Notes: generated from the sequence alone by a model not told the origin. Positions 1 to 6,362 are shown, numbered from the stretch's first letter. The stretch: DNA of 11,301 bases from Holophagales bacterium (GCA_031281385.1 JAITFL010000106.1:1-11301); one strand, 5' to 3'. Numbers and translations: made by a program.

Positions 1-438
1 AATGGTTTCCGCCAACCCATTCACGCTTTGGTCGTACATGTGGTTGTTTGCGGTAAATACAAGGCTGACAGTTGTTTCTCTTAGCGCCTTGGCCAACTCT
101 GGCGGCCCGTTGAAGCAAAATGGAATACCGGGCTTTCCGGTCTTGGGGGCTATTGGGGTTTCTAGGTTGACCATCGCCAAGTCGGCGGAAATAAAAAATA
201 GGGTTATTTCTTCCCAAAGGGACGCCCAGCCATTTTCGGCTTCCAGTGCTGCCTTTTGTACGTCCTGGTGGCTTATCAGGTCGCCCACTGCGACAATCGT
301 CACTTCAATGCTCTTGGGGGCCTCTGGCGTTCTTAGAAATGCCTTGCTTTTTAAGTAATTCGCGCTATTAAGCGCGGACAACAGCCAGACGCAAACAATC
401 CAAATGAACAGGTTTATCGCGTTACGCAGTAGGGCCAT
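1..438 (-). CDS. CapA-family (PGA_cap) metallophosphatase-like protein, N-terminal part, runs off left edge
   Basis: The minus strand is open from an ATG at 438-436 to base 1, giving 146 residues with no stop. Residues 8-26 are a hydrophobic segment after a single Arg (MALLRN, then INLFIWIVCVWLLSA), which looks like a signal anchor or uncleaved signal peptide. Residues 47-146 carry the hallmarks of the bacterial CapA fold (PF09587, calcineurin-like): VAVGDLISH (D53, H57), ADLAMVNLETPIAP (N91, E93), a PFCFNGPPELAKAL segment, and the diagnostic ANNHMYD (N131, N132, H133) followed by GLAET. CapA-family proteins are linked to poly-gamma-glutamate capsule export, but many members are uncharacterised and not capsular. 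The start overlaps the last 17 bases of the upstream radical SAM gene, so the two are probably translationally coupled. The family usually runs to about 300-400 residues, so more than half is outside the window. Family assignment is firm; substrate is unknown. Confidence 0.85.
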   Translation of the reverse strand, partial: MALLRNAINLFIWIVCVWLLSALNSANYLKSKAFLRTPEAPKSIEVTIVAVGDLISHQDVQKAALEAENGWASLWEEITLFFISADLAMVNLETPIAPKTGKPGIPFCFNGPPELAKALRETTVSLVFTANNHMYDQSVNGLAETI

Positions 439-1324
439 AGAACACGTCCAGCGGAATCTTGGGAATTTCTTTTTTTACGCTATGCGCTATTTCGTCCAAA
501 ATGGCAGAGGAAAGCGGCTTTGCTCTTGGGAGCGGCGTCGGCCTTGCCGCAGTGTACAAATGGATGCCCTTTATTTGTGCGCCAGAATCAAGCAAATATT
601 TGATTTTATCAATGTATTGCTGGATTTCTTGCGGTGGCGGGCTTCCGTCCCAATCAAGGAACAGCGTTTGGATAACCAAGGGCCACTTTTTGCCTGCAAA
701 CATTAGATTATCAATTATTTGACGATGCGGGATTTTGGAGCGGTTTATGGCGCAGTACAATCCTTCTGTTCCAGCGTCCAGCTTGGCCCAAATTTCTCCA
801 TTGTTTTCCATCAATGCGTCAATGCCCTTGATAGCCCTTGAATCCTGAAACCTTGTGGCGTTTGTGATTAGGACTAGTTTAACGTCATCGAGTCCAAAGC
901 GTTTTCTTAGCCCCGCAAGCACATGGACTGTTTGAGGGAATTGGGGCGCCGCAGTGGGCTCGCCGTCGCCGCTGAACGCCATGTCGTTGAAGCGTTGATG
1001 CTCTATTCTTGCCATGCCCAGCGGGCCAGACCCAAATAACTCTTTGGAAATAGCCAGCTCTATCAGCGTCTTCATCTCATCTTCCAACTGGCCCAAGTCA
1101 ATGTCTGTCCTGTTGGGGGGATTTTTGCGGTCAACCTCGCAATAGACGCAGTCGAAATTGCACGCTTGATCCAAGCTCAGGTTCACGCCCAGGCTAAGGC
1201 CCCTGCTGCGGCGGCTTATCACCGGGTAGCAATAGTCAAAGCCCCGCCAAACGCGGCCGTGATCCAAGTGGGCTGGAGTGAGGGAAATCATGATTATATT
1301 GTAACGGAATATGGGCAGCACCAT
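422..1324 (-). CDS. Radical SAM superfamily protein (CxxxCxxC type)
   Basis: This 300-residue protein has the radical SAM cluster motif CNFDCVYC (C55, C59, C62), which binds a [4Fe-4S] cluster and S-adenosylmethionine. The motif is preceded by YPVISRRSRGLSLGVNL. A glycine-rich SAM-contact motif, SGDGEPT, lies at 118-124. It resembles a widespread uncharacterised group of about 300-residue radical SAM proteins with the signature YPVxSRR...GVNL...ACNFDCVYCxVDR; the substrate is not known. Two ATG starts are possible, at 1324 and at 1291 (MISLTPAHL). Neither has a good Shine-Dalgarno sequence. Residues 1-11 do not look conserved, so 1291 may be the true start. The gene lies 23 bp downstream of the polyprenyl synthase gene and overlaps the CapA-like gene, so it is an internal member of the minus-strand operon. 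I see no SPASM-type second cysteine cluster near the C-terminus. Confidence 0.87.
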   Translation of the reverse strand: MVLPIFRYNIIMISLTPAHLDHGRVWRGFDYCYPVISRRSRGLSLGVNLSLDQACNFDCVYCEVDRKNPPNRTDIDLGQLEDEMKTLIELAISKELFGSGPLGMARIEHQRFNDMAFSGDGEPTAAPQFPQTVHVLAGLRKRFGLDDVKLVLITNATRFQDSRAIKGIDALMENNGEIWAKLDAGTEGLYCAINRSKIPHRQIIDNLMFAGKKWPLVIQTLFLDWDGSPPPQEIQQYIDKIKYLLDSGAQIKGIHLYTAARPTPLPRAKPLSSAILDEIAHSVKKEIPKIPLDVFYGPTA

Positions 1325-1347
1325 CGGCTACCGGCCCGGCAAAACCG

Positions 1348-2340
1348 TTAGAACGTCCTAGCCAGCAATACTTCTGGAATCTCTTTCAGCAGGGCGGCAA
1401 TGGCCTTGGCGTCTTCCGCGCCATCTATGTCTGGCAGGGCGGCGATGGCGGCGCGGGTGGCGTTTTTAGCCATTTCGCGCGTTTCATCTAGGGCTCCATG
1501 CCGCTCCATCAATTCCAATAGGCGCTTGATTTCGTTTTCTGGCCTGGCCGCCTGGTCTGCGGCCCATATTTTTTCTATCAGCGGCGCGGCGTCGCCAGGG
1601 GCCTTTTCCATTAAGAAGATTGCGGGCAGCGTCAGCTTGCCTTCGGCTAAATCCGAAAAAACGGGCTTGCCCAAATGGCTGGCCGTAGAGATATAGTCCA
1701 GTAGGTCGTCTATCAGTTGGAATGCCTTTCCAAGTTCGAACCCATACTTTGCAAGGGCTTGGCTGGTCTCTTCGTCCCTTTCCGACAGAATGGCCCCGGC
1801 CTTTGTGCAGGCCGAAAACAGATGCGCCGTCTTTCGCTCGATGATGTCAAAATGTGTCTTTCGGCCAACGTCTAGGCTGTATAGACATTCATTCTGTATC
1901 AGCTCGCCCTCTATCATGTTGGCGGCCACGTCGGCAAAGAGGTCTGCCATCTGCCAATTCCTGCTGGCCAAGGCGTGCCTCATGGAGTGTATGGACAAAA
2001 AATCGCCAAATAGCACCGAGAGGGTGTTGCCCCATTTGGCGTTCATGCTTGGGCGGCCCCGCCTGGTTGGTGAGTGGTCAATCACGTCGTCGTGTATCAG
2101 CGTGGCCGTGTGCACCATCTCGAACACAGCCGCATAACGTATATCTTCGCTCGAATTGCAGCCACAGTATTTTGCGGACAGCAATAGCAGCGCGGGGCGC
2201 AGCCTCTTGCCGCCGCCTGCGTGGATATGCTCGGCAAGGCGCGAGGCAATTGGCACTTGGCTGTGAGCTATCTTTTGCAGATCCGCCTCTACAGCCGCCA
2301 ATTTGGAAGCTATGGGCGAAAAAATGTCGTTGAGTTCCAA
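1348..2340 (-). CDS. Long-chain polyprenyl diphosphate synthase (IspB/octaprenyl synthase type)
   Basis: A trans-prenyltransferase of 330 residues that would extend farnesyl diphosphate with isopentenyl diphosphate to make the side chain of ubiquinone or menaquinone. Visible motifs are GGGKRLRP (42-49), the first aspartate-rich motif DDVID (84-88) followed by the RRGRPS loop, and the second motif DDLLD (211-215) with upstream GKAFQLI. The residues before the first motif (VHTATLIH) are the small-side-chain type seen in long-chain enzymes rather than in the short-chain IspA group. Exact chain length cannot be read. The start is TTG (2340-2338), supported by an AGGGGA ribosome binding site that begins in the stop codon of the upstream NUDIX gene, 9 bp away. 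This implies coupled translation. Length fits the family. Confidence 0.93.
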   Translation of the reverse strand: MELNDIFSPIASKLAAVEADLQKIAHSQVPIASRLAEHIHAGGGKRLRPALLLLSAKYCGCNSSEDIRYAAVFEMVHTATLIHDDVIDHSPTRRGRPSMNAKWGNTLSVLFGDFLSIHSMRHALASRNWQMADLFADVAANMIEGELIQNECLYSLDVGRKTHFDIIERKTAHLFSACTKAGAILSERDEETSQALAKYGFELGKAFQLIDDLLDYISTASHLGKPVFSDLAEGKLTLPAIFLMEKAPGDAAPLIEKIWAADQAARPENEIKRLLELMERHGALDETREMAKNATRAAIAALPDIDGAEDAKAIAALLKEIPEVLLARTF

Positions 2341-2349
2341 TCCTGTCCC

Positions 2350-2970
2350 CTAGTCCGCATCGTTAATTTGCTTTTGCAGCTCTGGCCAGGCCTGGCTGGA
2401 GTGCAGGCGGCTGAATGCTGCCAGTACTAGGGCATGGTGTATTTCGCCCGATCTCAGCTTGGACTCCCATTCGAGGTAGGGGATGGCCCACACCCGCAGC
2501 TCTTCCGTTGGATCCAGCACCAAATCGTGCATCTTTTCGCAGCCCAGCGCCAGAAAAAAATGGCAGCGATTTGTTTGGATTGCAGGGTTCGGGCTGCAAG
2601 AGCCAAGCGATATCCAGTTGTTGGAAGCGTGGCCTGTCTCTTCCAACAGTTCCCTCTTGGCGGCAGTAAGGGGGTCTTCCCCTGGGTCGCACACTCCTCC
2701 AGGCACTTCCAGCGACGCGCGGTCAACGCCATGCCGGTACTGCTCTACGGCCAAGAGTTCCATCCCTGCTTCTTTCGCAGTGAATGGTATTGCGTGTACC
2801 CACTCGGGACAGTCAAGCCGATAAAAGGCCCCTGATGCTTGGCTGTGGGGGGATTCCCGCTGTATCTCCATCAGGCTGAAAATTCGGGTCTTGGCTGCCG
2901 TTTGGCTGTTCTTGTCCCGCCACCTTGCGCCGGGGTCGAATTGGGGGCACACTTGAGCAATTAGCCGCAT
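2350..2970 (-). CDS. NUDIX hydrolase, ADP-ribose pyrophosphatase-like
   Basis: The 206-residue protein has an almost complete Nudix box, Gx5Ex7REUxEExGU: G92, E98, R106, E107, E110, E111, G113. The last hydrophobic position is His114 instead of Ile/Leu/Val. The segment before the box, VEQYRHGVDRASLEVPGG, is typical of the ADP-ribose pyrophosphatase (NudF-like) branch, which hydrolyses ADP-sugars to AMP and a sugar phosphate. The N-terminus also fits that branch (ARWRDK...TRIFSLMEIQRES...FYRLDCPEWVHAIPFT). This supports the start at 2970 rather than the internal ATG at 2871. It is the first gene of the minus-strand operon with polyprenyl synthase, radical SAM protein and CapA-like protein. A TATGAT box lies only 8 bases upstream of the ATG, so the mRNA may have almost no leader. 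The exact substrate cannot be read. Confidence 0.9.
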   Translation of the reverse strand: MRLIAQVCPQFDPGARWRDKNSQTAAKTRIFSLMEIQRESPHSQASGAFYRLDCPEWVHAIPFTAKEAGMELLAVEQYRHGVDRASLEVPGGVCDPGEDPLTAAKRELLEETGHASNNWISLGSCSPNPAIQTNRCHFFLALGCEKMHDLVLDPTEELRVWAIPYLEWESKLRSGEIHHALVLAAFSRLHSSQAWPELQKQINDAD

Positions 2971-2977
2971 TACTCTT

Positions 2978-2984
2978 TATCATA
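2978..2984. promoter_or_regulatory. Shared -10-like element between divergent NUDIX and lipoprotein genes
   Basis: The 16-bp gap between the two divergent starts contains TATCAT on the plus strand (2978-2983) and TATGAT on the minus strand (2984-2979), two overlapping -10-like hexamers facing opposite ways. On the plus strand TTGAGC (2953-2958) is a possible -35 at a long 19-bp spacing; no -35 is evident on the minus strand. The -10 boxes end 6 and 8 bases before the ATG codons at 2990 and 2970, which would give leaderless or nearly leaderless mRNAs. This is suggestive only. Confidence 0.35.
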
Positions 2985-2986
2985 GC

Positions 2987-3646
2987 GTGATGGCCGCCTT
3001 TCGTTCCGCAGTACGTTCATTTTTTTCGCGCAAGCGCCAGATGACCAATTTTTCCCTGTTTTTTCCAGTTGCCATAGCCTTGGCCCTTTTTGGGTGCAGC
3101 CCCAATGACCCCAGGCTGGCAGAAGAACTGTACAAGGACGCGCTGGAACTCAGCAACCAAGGAAAGGTTTTGGAATCAAGGGCCCTGATGGAGGAGATAG
3201 CCAAGCGCTGGCCCGAAAAACTTCAAGGGATAACGGCCAACCAAGACATATTTAGGCTAAACGCCATTTTGAGCAAGGCCGAAGAAGAAAAACTCAGGCA
3301 GGCCAGGCAAACCATCAGGGCAACGTGCGACGCGCTGGCCAGGTACTACGTCAGGAATGGCGAATACCCAAATTTTCTGTCCAAGCTTGTCCCTGACTAT
3401 GGCCTTGACCAAGTTCCCATGACACCCTGGGGGCACCCCCTCTTTTACCGCCCATTCGCCAGCGCACAATCCGAGCAGAACATGCGCGGGAGGGTCAGGC
3501 GCTTTGATTCATACTACTTGGCCAACTTCGGCACGGATCTGGCACCTGGGGGCGAGGGGATGGCCGCAGACATGCTGTATGTAAATGGAAGGCTGATCCA
3601 AGAAAAGCAGTTCCCACCGGTTCCCAGCCCGCAGCCGCTGCGGTGA
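2987..3646 (+). CDS. Lipoprotein with C-terminal GspG/type II secretion pilin-like domain
   Basis: A 219-residue protein with a basic N-terminus (RSFFSRKRQ), a hydrophobic core and a lipobox-like LFGC, with the lipidated cysteine at residue 37. Phe at -2 is a little unusual. Residues 43-80 (AEELYKDALELSNQGK..., EEIAKRW) look like a short TPR-type helix pair. Residues 110-200 match the globular part of GspG major pseudopilins: ALARYYVRNGEYPNFLSKL, then MTPWGHPLFYR, then YYLANFGTDLAPGGEG...D, which is like the GspG pattern YY...G.YP...L...PWG.PY.Y...S.G.D...GG. The pilin N-terminal helix and prepilin cleavage site are absent and replaced by the lipoprotein signal. The start is uncertain: GTG 2987, ATG 2990 or ATG 3041. 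The last would leave a signal peptide without positive charges, so I prefer an upstream start. The function is unknown; an envelope partner of a secretion or pilus machine is possible. Confidence 0.75.
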   Translation: MMAAFRSAVRSFFSRKRQMTNFSLFFPVAIALALFGCSPNDPRLAEELYKDALELSNQGKVLESRALMEEIAKRWPEKLQGITANQDIFRLNAILSKAEEEKLRQARQTIRATCDALARYYVRNGEYPNFLSKLVPDYGLDQVPMTPWGHPLFYRPFASAQSEQNMRGRVRRFDSYYLANFGTDLAPGGEGMAADMLYVNGRLIQEKQFPPVPSPQPLR

Positions 3647-3667
3647 AGCTTGCATCCCCAAAAACCG

Positions 3668-3695
3668 TTGACATGTGCCCAATAGCTTTCAAAAT
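3668..3695 (+). promoter_or_regulatory. Sigma-70-type promoter for bacteriohemerythrin
   Basis: TTGACA (3668-3673), a perfect -35 box, is followed after 16 bases by CAAAAT (3690-3695), a 4/6 match to the -10 consensus. The position fits a short leader containing the AAGGAGG ribosome binding site at 3701-3707. This suggests the hemerythrin gene is transcribed independently of the lipoprotein gene just upstream. Confidence 0.55.
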
Positions 3696-3716
3696 GAGAT
3701 AAGGAGGGCAATTATC

Positions 3717-4124
3717 ATGGCATATACTTGGACCGACGATTTGGCTACGGGCAACGAGGCGATTGACACCCAGCACAAGCAACTGTTCAAAGCAATAAAC
3801 GACCTGATTGACGCTTGCTTCACTGGAGCGGGACACGAAAAGCTTGATCCGACCGTGCAGTTTTTGGTTGACTACACCGAAAAGCATTTCGGGGACGAAG
3901 AAAAGCTACAGCAGCAGTGCGGCTATCCCGAGTATCCGCAGCATAAGAAGCTACATGAAGGGTTCGACCGCACGGTTGTCGAAATCGCAGAGCAGCTCAA
4001 AAAAGAAGGGCCTACCCCCGCGCTGGTACGCAAGGTCAACACCAGCTTGGGTGGCTGGCTGATCAACCATATCAAGGACGAAGACAAGAAGATGGCCGCG
4101 TATCTGCGCGACAACGGCAAATAG
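3717..4124 (+). CDS. Bacteriohemerythrin
   Basis: A 135-residue four-helix-bundle protein that binds O2 at a non-heme di-iron centre. All the expected ligands are visible: H20 (IDTQHKQLF), H57 and E61 (HFGDEE), H76 and H80 (PQHKKLH), H118 and D123 (NHIKDED). The N-terminal signature YTWTDDLATGNEAID and the length are those of single-domain bacterial hemerythrins. The start at 3717 is fixed by a strong AAGGAGG ribosome binding site 9 bases upstream; an in-frame GTG at 3675 lies upstream of that site and is rejected. It may serve in oxygen sensing, storage or protection of oxygen-sensitive enzymes. It stands alone, with no chemoreceptor or GGDEF fusion. Confidence 0.95.
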   Translation: MAYTWTDDLATGNEAIDTQHKQLFKAINDLIDACFTGAGHEKLDPTVQFLVDYTEKHFGDEEKLQQQCGYPEYPQHKKLHEGFDRTVVEIAEQLKKEGPTPALVRKVNTSLGGWLINHIKDEDKKMAAYLRDNGK

Positions 4125-4328
4125 AACGACCAAGCGAGCGTATTGCAAAACACTGAGCCACTTGCAAAATTATCTGCCCGCCCATCGAGGCCATATCCAT
4201 GCATCAGCCCCAACATAGGGCAGTGGGCGAGGCGAGTATAAGGGGTCTGGGGAAAACGCCCTAGTGCAATTAGTCTCAATTCCTACGGCGACTCGCTACA
4301 CCCAGCCGCGCCTCTTAGAGCTCACGCC

Positions 4329-4397
4329 CTTCTAGAGAAGTTTAAGCGGCGAATGACCTCGCCGCGTACCCAATCGGCAAAAAAAATCGTGGGTACG
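4329..4397. repeat. Cluster of three adjacent hairpins in convergent gap
   Basis: Three perfect inverted repeats follow one another. CTTC/GAAG with loop TAGA spans 4329-4340. GCGGCGA/TCGCCGC, a 7-bp stem with a 6-base loop, spans 4346-4365. GTACCCA/TGGGTAC, a 7-bp stem with a 17-base loop containing A8, spans 4366-4396. On the minus strand the A8 becomes a T8 tract (4386-4379), which might help end rluB transcription, but no strong stem directly precedes it. On the plus strand no T tract follows. The role is unknown. Confidence 0.5.
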
Positions 4398-4443
4398 GCC
4401 CGTATCAACAATTTACCCCAAGTTCTTTCCCAGAGTCCATTCG

Positions 4444-4456
4444 CCCCTTTTAGGGG
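4444..4456 (-). terminator. Weak hairpin just after rluB stop
   Basis: CCCCT/AGGGG, a 5-bp stem with a 3-base loop, starts 3 bases beyond the rluB stop codon. It has no clear T tract on the minus strand. On the plus strand it is followed only by TTTC. It is a weak terminator candidate, possibly acting in both directions. Confidence 0.3.
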
Positions 4457-4458
4457 TT

Positions 4459-5415
4459 TCATACGTACATGTTCTTCAGCACCGCCAACTCATCTGGCGT
4501 CAGCAGTCGCCATTGGCCGGGCTTTAGCGCGGGGTCGGCCAGGGGGCCGAACTGGACGCGTTTGAGTTTGTGTACAGGGTGGCCGACGGCCGCGAACATT
4601 TTTCTTATCTGCTGGTTTTTGCCTTCCGTCAGGGTGATCTTGAGCCACGGGTTGCTCTGCCTGTCGGCGAATTGAATTTGGCATGGCCTGAGCCGCTTCC
4701 CGCTTAGCCTGAAGCCTGCCCTCAGTTCGTCCAGCGTTTCCGGTTTGGGCAGTCGGTGAACTTTTACCAGATAAGTTTTGGGAACGTGCGAAGCTGGCGA
4801 GGCAAGGTGCTGCGCCAGCTCGCCGTCATTGGTCATCAGCAGGATTCCCTCTGAGTTGAAGTCCAGCCTTCCAACTGGAAAGACCCTTGCAGAAATGCCG
4901 CCCAGCAGGGCCATAACAGTCGGCCTTCCCTCGTTGTCCCTCACGGTGGTGACATAGCCCTTTGGCTTGTTTAGCAAAATATAGACGGGCTTTTCCTTTT
5001 GGATGGGCACAAAGTCAACCGTGATTTCGTCATTCATGGGGTCGGCCTTCGCGCCTAGTTCGGCGACTGTGACGCCATTCACTTGCACGCGGCCATCCAA
5101 AATTATTTGTTCGCATGATCTGCGCGCCGCTACCCCGGCCGAGGCGAGTATCTTTTGCAGTCTCTCTCCTTTGCGGGGTTCGCTGGGCTGGATTTTTGCC
5201 CTTTGTGGCCTGCGCCGTGGATTTTGAGCCACGGTCTTTGTTTTGCTCCCGTCAATTCGGGCACTGGCCGTCACACGCTGGCCCATCGGTCCCTTTCGAG
5301 GTGGGCGCGGCGCTTGGTCTGCTCTATGCTTTGGTGGATTCCCACTCTTGCCCGCCCGCCGCAGGGCTTCAGACGCGTTGGTTCTCGACCGTTTTTTTGG
5401 GTTCTGTGCAGCCAT
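4459..5415 (-). CDS. rluB: Ribosomal large-subunit pseudouridine synthase, RsuA/RluB family
   Basis: A 318-residue enzyme that isomerises a specific rRNA uridine to pseudouridine. Residues 1-82 are a disordered, very basic tail rich in Arg, Lys and Pro. Residues 84-130 form an S4 RNA-binding domain (RLQKILASAGVAARRSCEQ, GRVQVNG). The catalytic domain follows, with LLNKPKGYVTT, the family motif VGRLDFNSEGILLMTNDG containing the catalytic Asp (D185), and a C-terminal EGKNQQIRKMF segment. The RsuA family minimum is about 230 residues, so the N-terminal tail is extra. RluB, RluE and RluF cannot be told apart with certainty here; the RluB-type S4 domain favours RluB. The ATG at 5415 has no ribosome binding site, but an extended -10 box lies 6 bases upstream, which suggests a leaderless mRNA. 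It is divergent from the CRP-type regulator gene. Confidence 0.92.
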   Translation of the reverse strand: MAAQNPKKRSRTNASEALRRAGKSGNPPKHRADQAPRPPRKGPMGQRVTASARIDGSKTKTVAQNPRRRPQRAKIQPSEPRKGERLQKILASAGVAARRSCEQIILDGRVQVNGVTVAELGAKADPMNDEITVDFVPIQKEKPVYILLNKPKGYVTTVRDNEGRPTVMALLGGISARVFPVGRLDFNSEGILLMTNDGELAQHLASPASHVPKTYLVKVHRLPKPETLDELRAGFRLSGKRLRPCQIQFADRQSNPWLKITLTEGKNQQIRKMFAAVGHPVHKLKRVQFGPLADPALKPGQWRLLTPDELAVLKNMYV

Positions 5416-5421
5416 TGAGCA

Positions 5422-5430
5422 ATTATAGCA
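5422..5430 (-). promoter_or_regulatory. Extended -10 promoter of rluB, apparently leaderless
   Basis: On the minus strand TGC-TATAAT (5430-5422) is a perfect extended -10 motif. It ends 6 bases before the rluB ATG at 5415, so a transcript starting 7 bases after the -10 box would begin at the A of the start codon. No good -35 hexamer is visible at 16-18 bases, as is common for extended -10 promoters. Confidence 0.55.
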
Positions 5431-5528
5431 AGATGTGCGATCATAGACCTACAACACAGCCAAGTGACGATACATTATTTTGTTGGCAGATTGCTGATAT
5501 TATGAAGTTTAGCACGAGGGGCATCCAG

Positions 5529-6212
5529 ATGAATACAACAGGCCAATTGCACAGCGACCACAAAAAGGCGGTTTTTCTGAACGACCTCCCCGAGGCCGAG
5601 GGCAAACTGTTGGCCAACGCCAGCGAGCTGCGCTCCTATTCCGATGGGGAAACAGTTTTCTCCGTGGGGGAAGAACTACATGGAGTGTACGTCGTCTCGA
5701 CTGGTGCGCTAAAGATAACTAGGACTGCATTAAAAGACAGGTTCCAGGTGCTGGACATGATGCTGCCTGGCCAGTGCATAGGCGAGGCTCAGGTTTTCAC
5801 TGGTTGTCCTGCGGCTTCAAGGGCCGAGGCCCATGGGCATACGGAGTGCTGGTTTATCCCCGCAGACGCGCTTCGCAAGATGATCCGTGAAAGTCCAGCC
5901 GTCTCGGAAGCCATAATCAAGCATTTGGCGTTGAAGATGCTGCACCTTGTACCCTTGGTGGAGACCCTTAGCCTGCGGACCGTTCCAGAGAGAGTGGCGC
6001 AGATGGTGCTGAACCAAGAAAAAAACATAGCAGGCGCAGGGCCAGTGGAATTTTTGGACACACAGGAAGAAATGTCCCGCCACATAGGGTGCAGCCGCGA
6101 GGCATTCAATAGGGCACTGAAGCATCTGGCCGACATGCGCTTTATCCGAAATGAGTACCCAATCATTCACGTTCTAAACCGCGAGGGCCTTCGGCGGTAC
6201 TCCAAGTGCTGA
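5529..6212 (+). CDS. CRP/FNR-family transcriptional regulator
   Basis: A 227-residue regulator. Residues about 15-120 form a cyclic-nucleotide-binding-type beta roll (YSDGETVFSVGEELHGVYVVSTGALKI, then LPGQCIGEAQVFTG). A long dimerisation helix follows, then a winged helix-turn-helix, where TQEEMSRHIGCSREAFNRAL (168-187) is the canonical HTH_Crp recognition segment. The phosphate-cassette Glu is kept (GEAQVF), but the Arg-Ser pair that contacts cAMP in E. coli CRP is not at its expected place (TGCPAASRAEA). The N-terminal Cys cluster of FNR is also missing. The ligand is therefore unknown. ATG 5529 was chosen because GAGGG (5516-5520) lies at proper spacing; the reading frame stays open far upstream, antisense to rluB, and there is an ATG at 5502 without a ribosome binding site. 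The gene is followed by tRNA-Asn. No clear promoter was found in 5416-5528. Confidence 0.9.
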   Translation: MNTTGQLHSDHKKAVFLNDLPEAEGKLLANASELRSYSDGETVFSVGEELHGVYVVSTGALKITRTALKDRFQVLDMMLPGQCIGEAQVFTGCPAASRAEAHGHTECWFIPADALRKMIRESPAVSEAIIKHLALKMLHLVPLVETLSLRTVPERVAQMVLNQEKNIAGAGPVEFLDTQEEMSRHIGCSREAFNRALKHLADMRFIRNEYPIIHVLNREGLRRYSKC

Positions 6213-6242
6213 TTTTCAAAGTGGCCCCTCACATATTTTCAT

Positions 6243-6270
6243 TTGACCGCTGCCCGCTCCCTGCTATAAT
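6243..6270 (+). promoter_or_regulatory. Sigma-70 promoter of tRNA-Asn
   Basis: TTGACC (6243-6248, 5/6 of the consensus), a 16-base spacer and a perfect TATAAT (6265-6270) lie 15 bases before the mature tRNA 5' end. This is one of the strongest promoter-like sequences in the window. It may also drive the downstream CBS-domain gene by readthrough. Confidence 0.75.
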
Positions 6271-6285
6271 AATCTTTCCGACAAT

Positions 6286-6362
6286 TCCGGAGTAGCTCAG
6301 TTGGTCAGAGCGCATGACTGTTAATCATGATGTCGTCGGTTCAAGTCCGACCTCCGGAGCCA
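6286..6362 (+). tRNA. tRNA-Asn (anticodon GTT)
   Basis: A complete 77-base tRNA with the CCA end encoded (6360-6362). The acceptor stem TCCGGAG/CTCCGGA is perfect and the discriminator is G. The D arm AGCTCAGTTGGTCAGAGC, the anticodon stem CATGA/TCATG with loop CTGTTAA (anticodon GTT, 6320-6322) and the T arm with GTTCAAGTC are all canonical. The next reading frame begins directly after it. Confidence 0.98.

Larger units (their letters stand above)
4125..4458. other. Convergent intergenic region with direct repeat and hairpins, no gene recognised
   Basis: This 334-bp gap lies between the 3' ends of the hemerythrin and pseudouridine synthase genes. No convincing ORF and no known RNA gene is visible. 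It contains a direct repeat of TTGCAAAA (4143-4150 and 4162-4169), a long imperfect inverted repeat (GCCCGCCCA near 4176 with TGGGCGAGGC near 4224), and a cluster of perfect short hairpins listed separately. It may hold the terminators of both genes or an unannotated structured RNA. Confidence 0.5.

Noticed and set aside
2..358. Open frame of 118 codons on the plus strand at the left edge
   Set aside because: The opposite strand encodes a clear CapA-family protein across the same bases; this is its shadow.
1299..1324. TATAAT word on the minus strand just before the internal ATG (1291) of the radical SAM gene
   Set aside because: Only one base separates it from the ATG, too close for a transcription start, and the gene sits inside an operon.
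4190..4215. GGGGCTGAT on the minus strand, like the 5' end of tmRNA
   Set aside because: The rest of the tmRNA 5' domain, tag reading frame and T-arm GTTCAA/CCA end are absent.
4353..4565. 70-codon plus-strand frame across the end of rluB
   Set aside because: No ribosome binding site, low-complexity Arg/Ala/Pro composition, and it overlaps the conserved C-terminus of rluB.
5115..5528. Long N-terminal extension of the CRP-type gene
   Set aside because: It lies antisense to rluB and reads as shadow sequence; a good ribosome binding site supports the start at 5529.
6224..6240. Possible terminator after the CRP-type gene (GTG-GCCCCT-CAC followed by ATATTTTC)
   Set aside because: The stem is only 3 bp and the T tract is poor.
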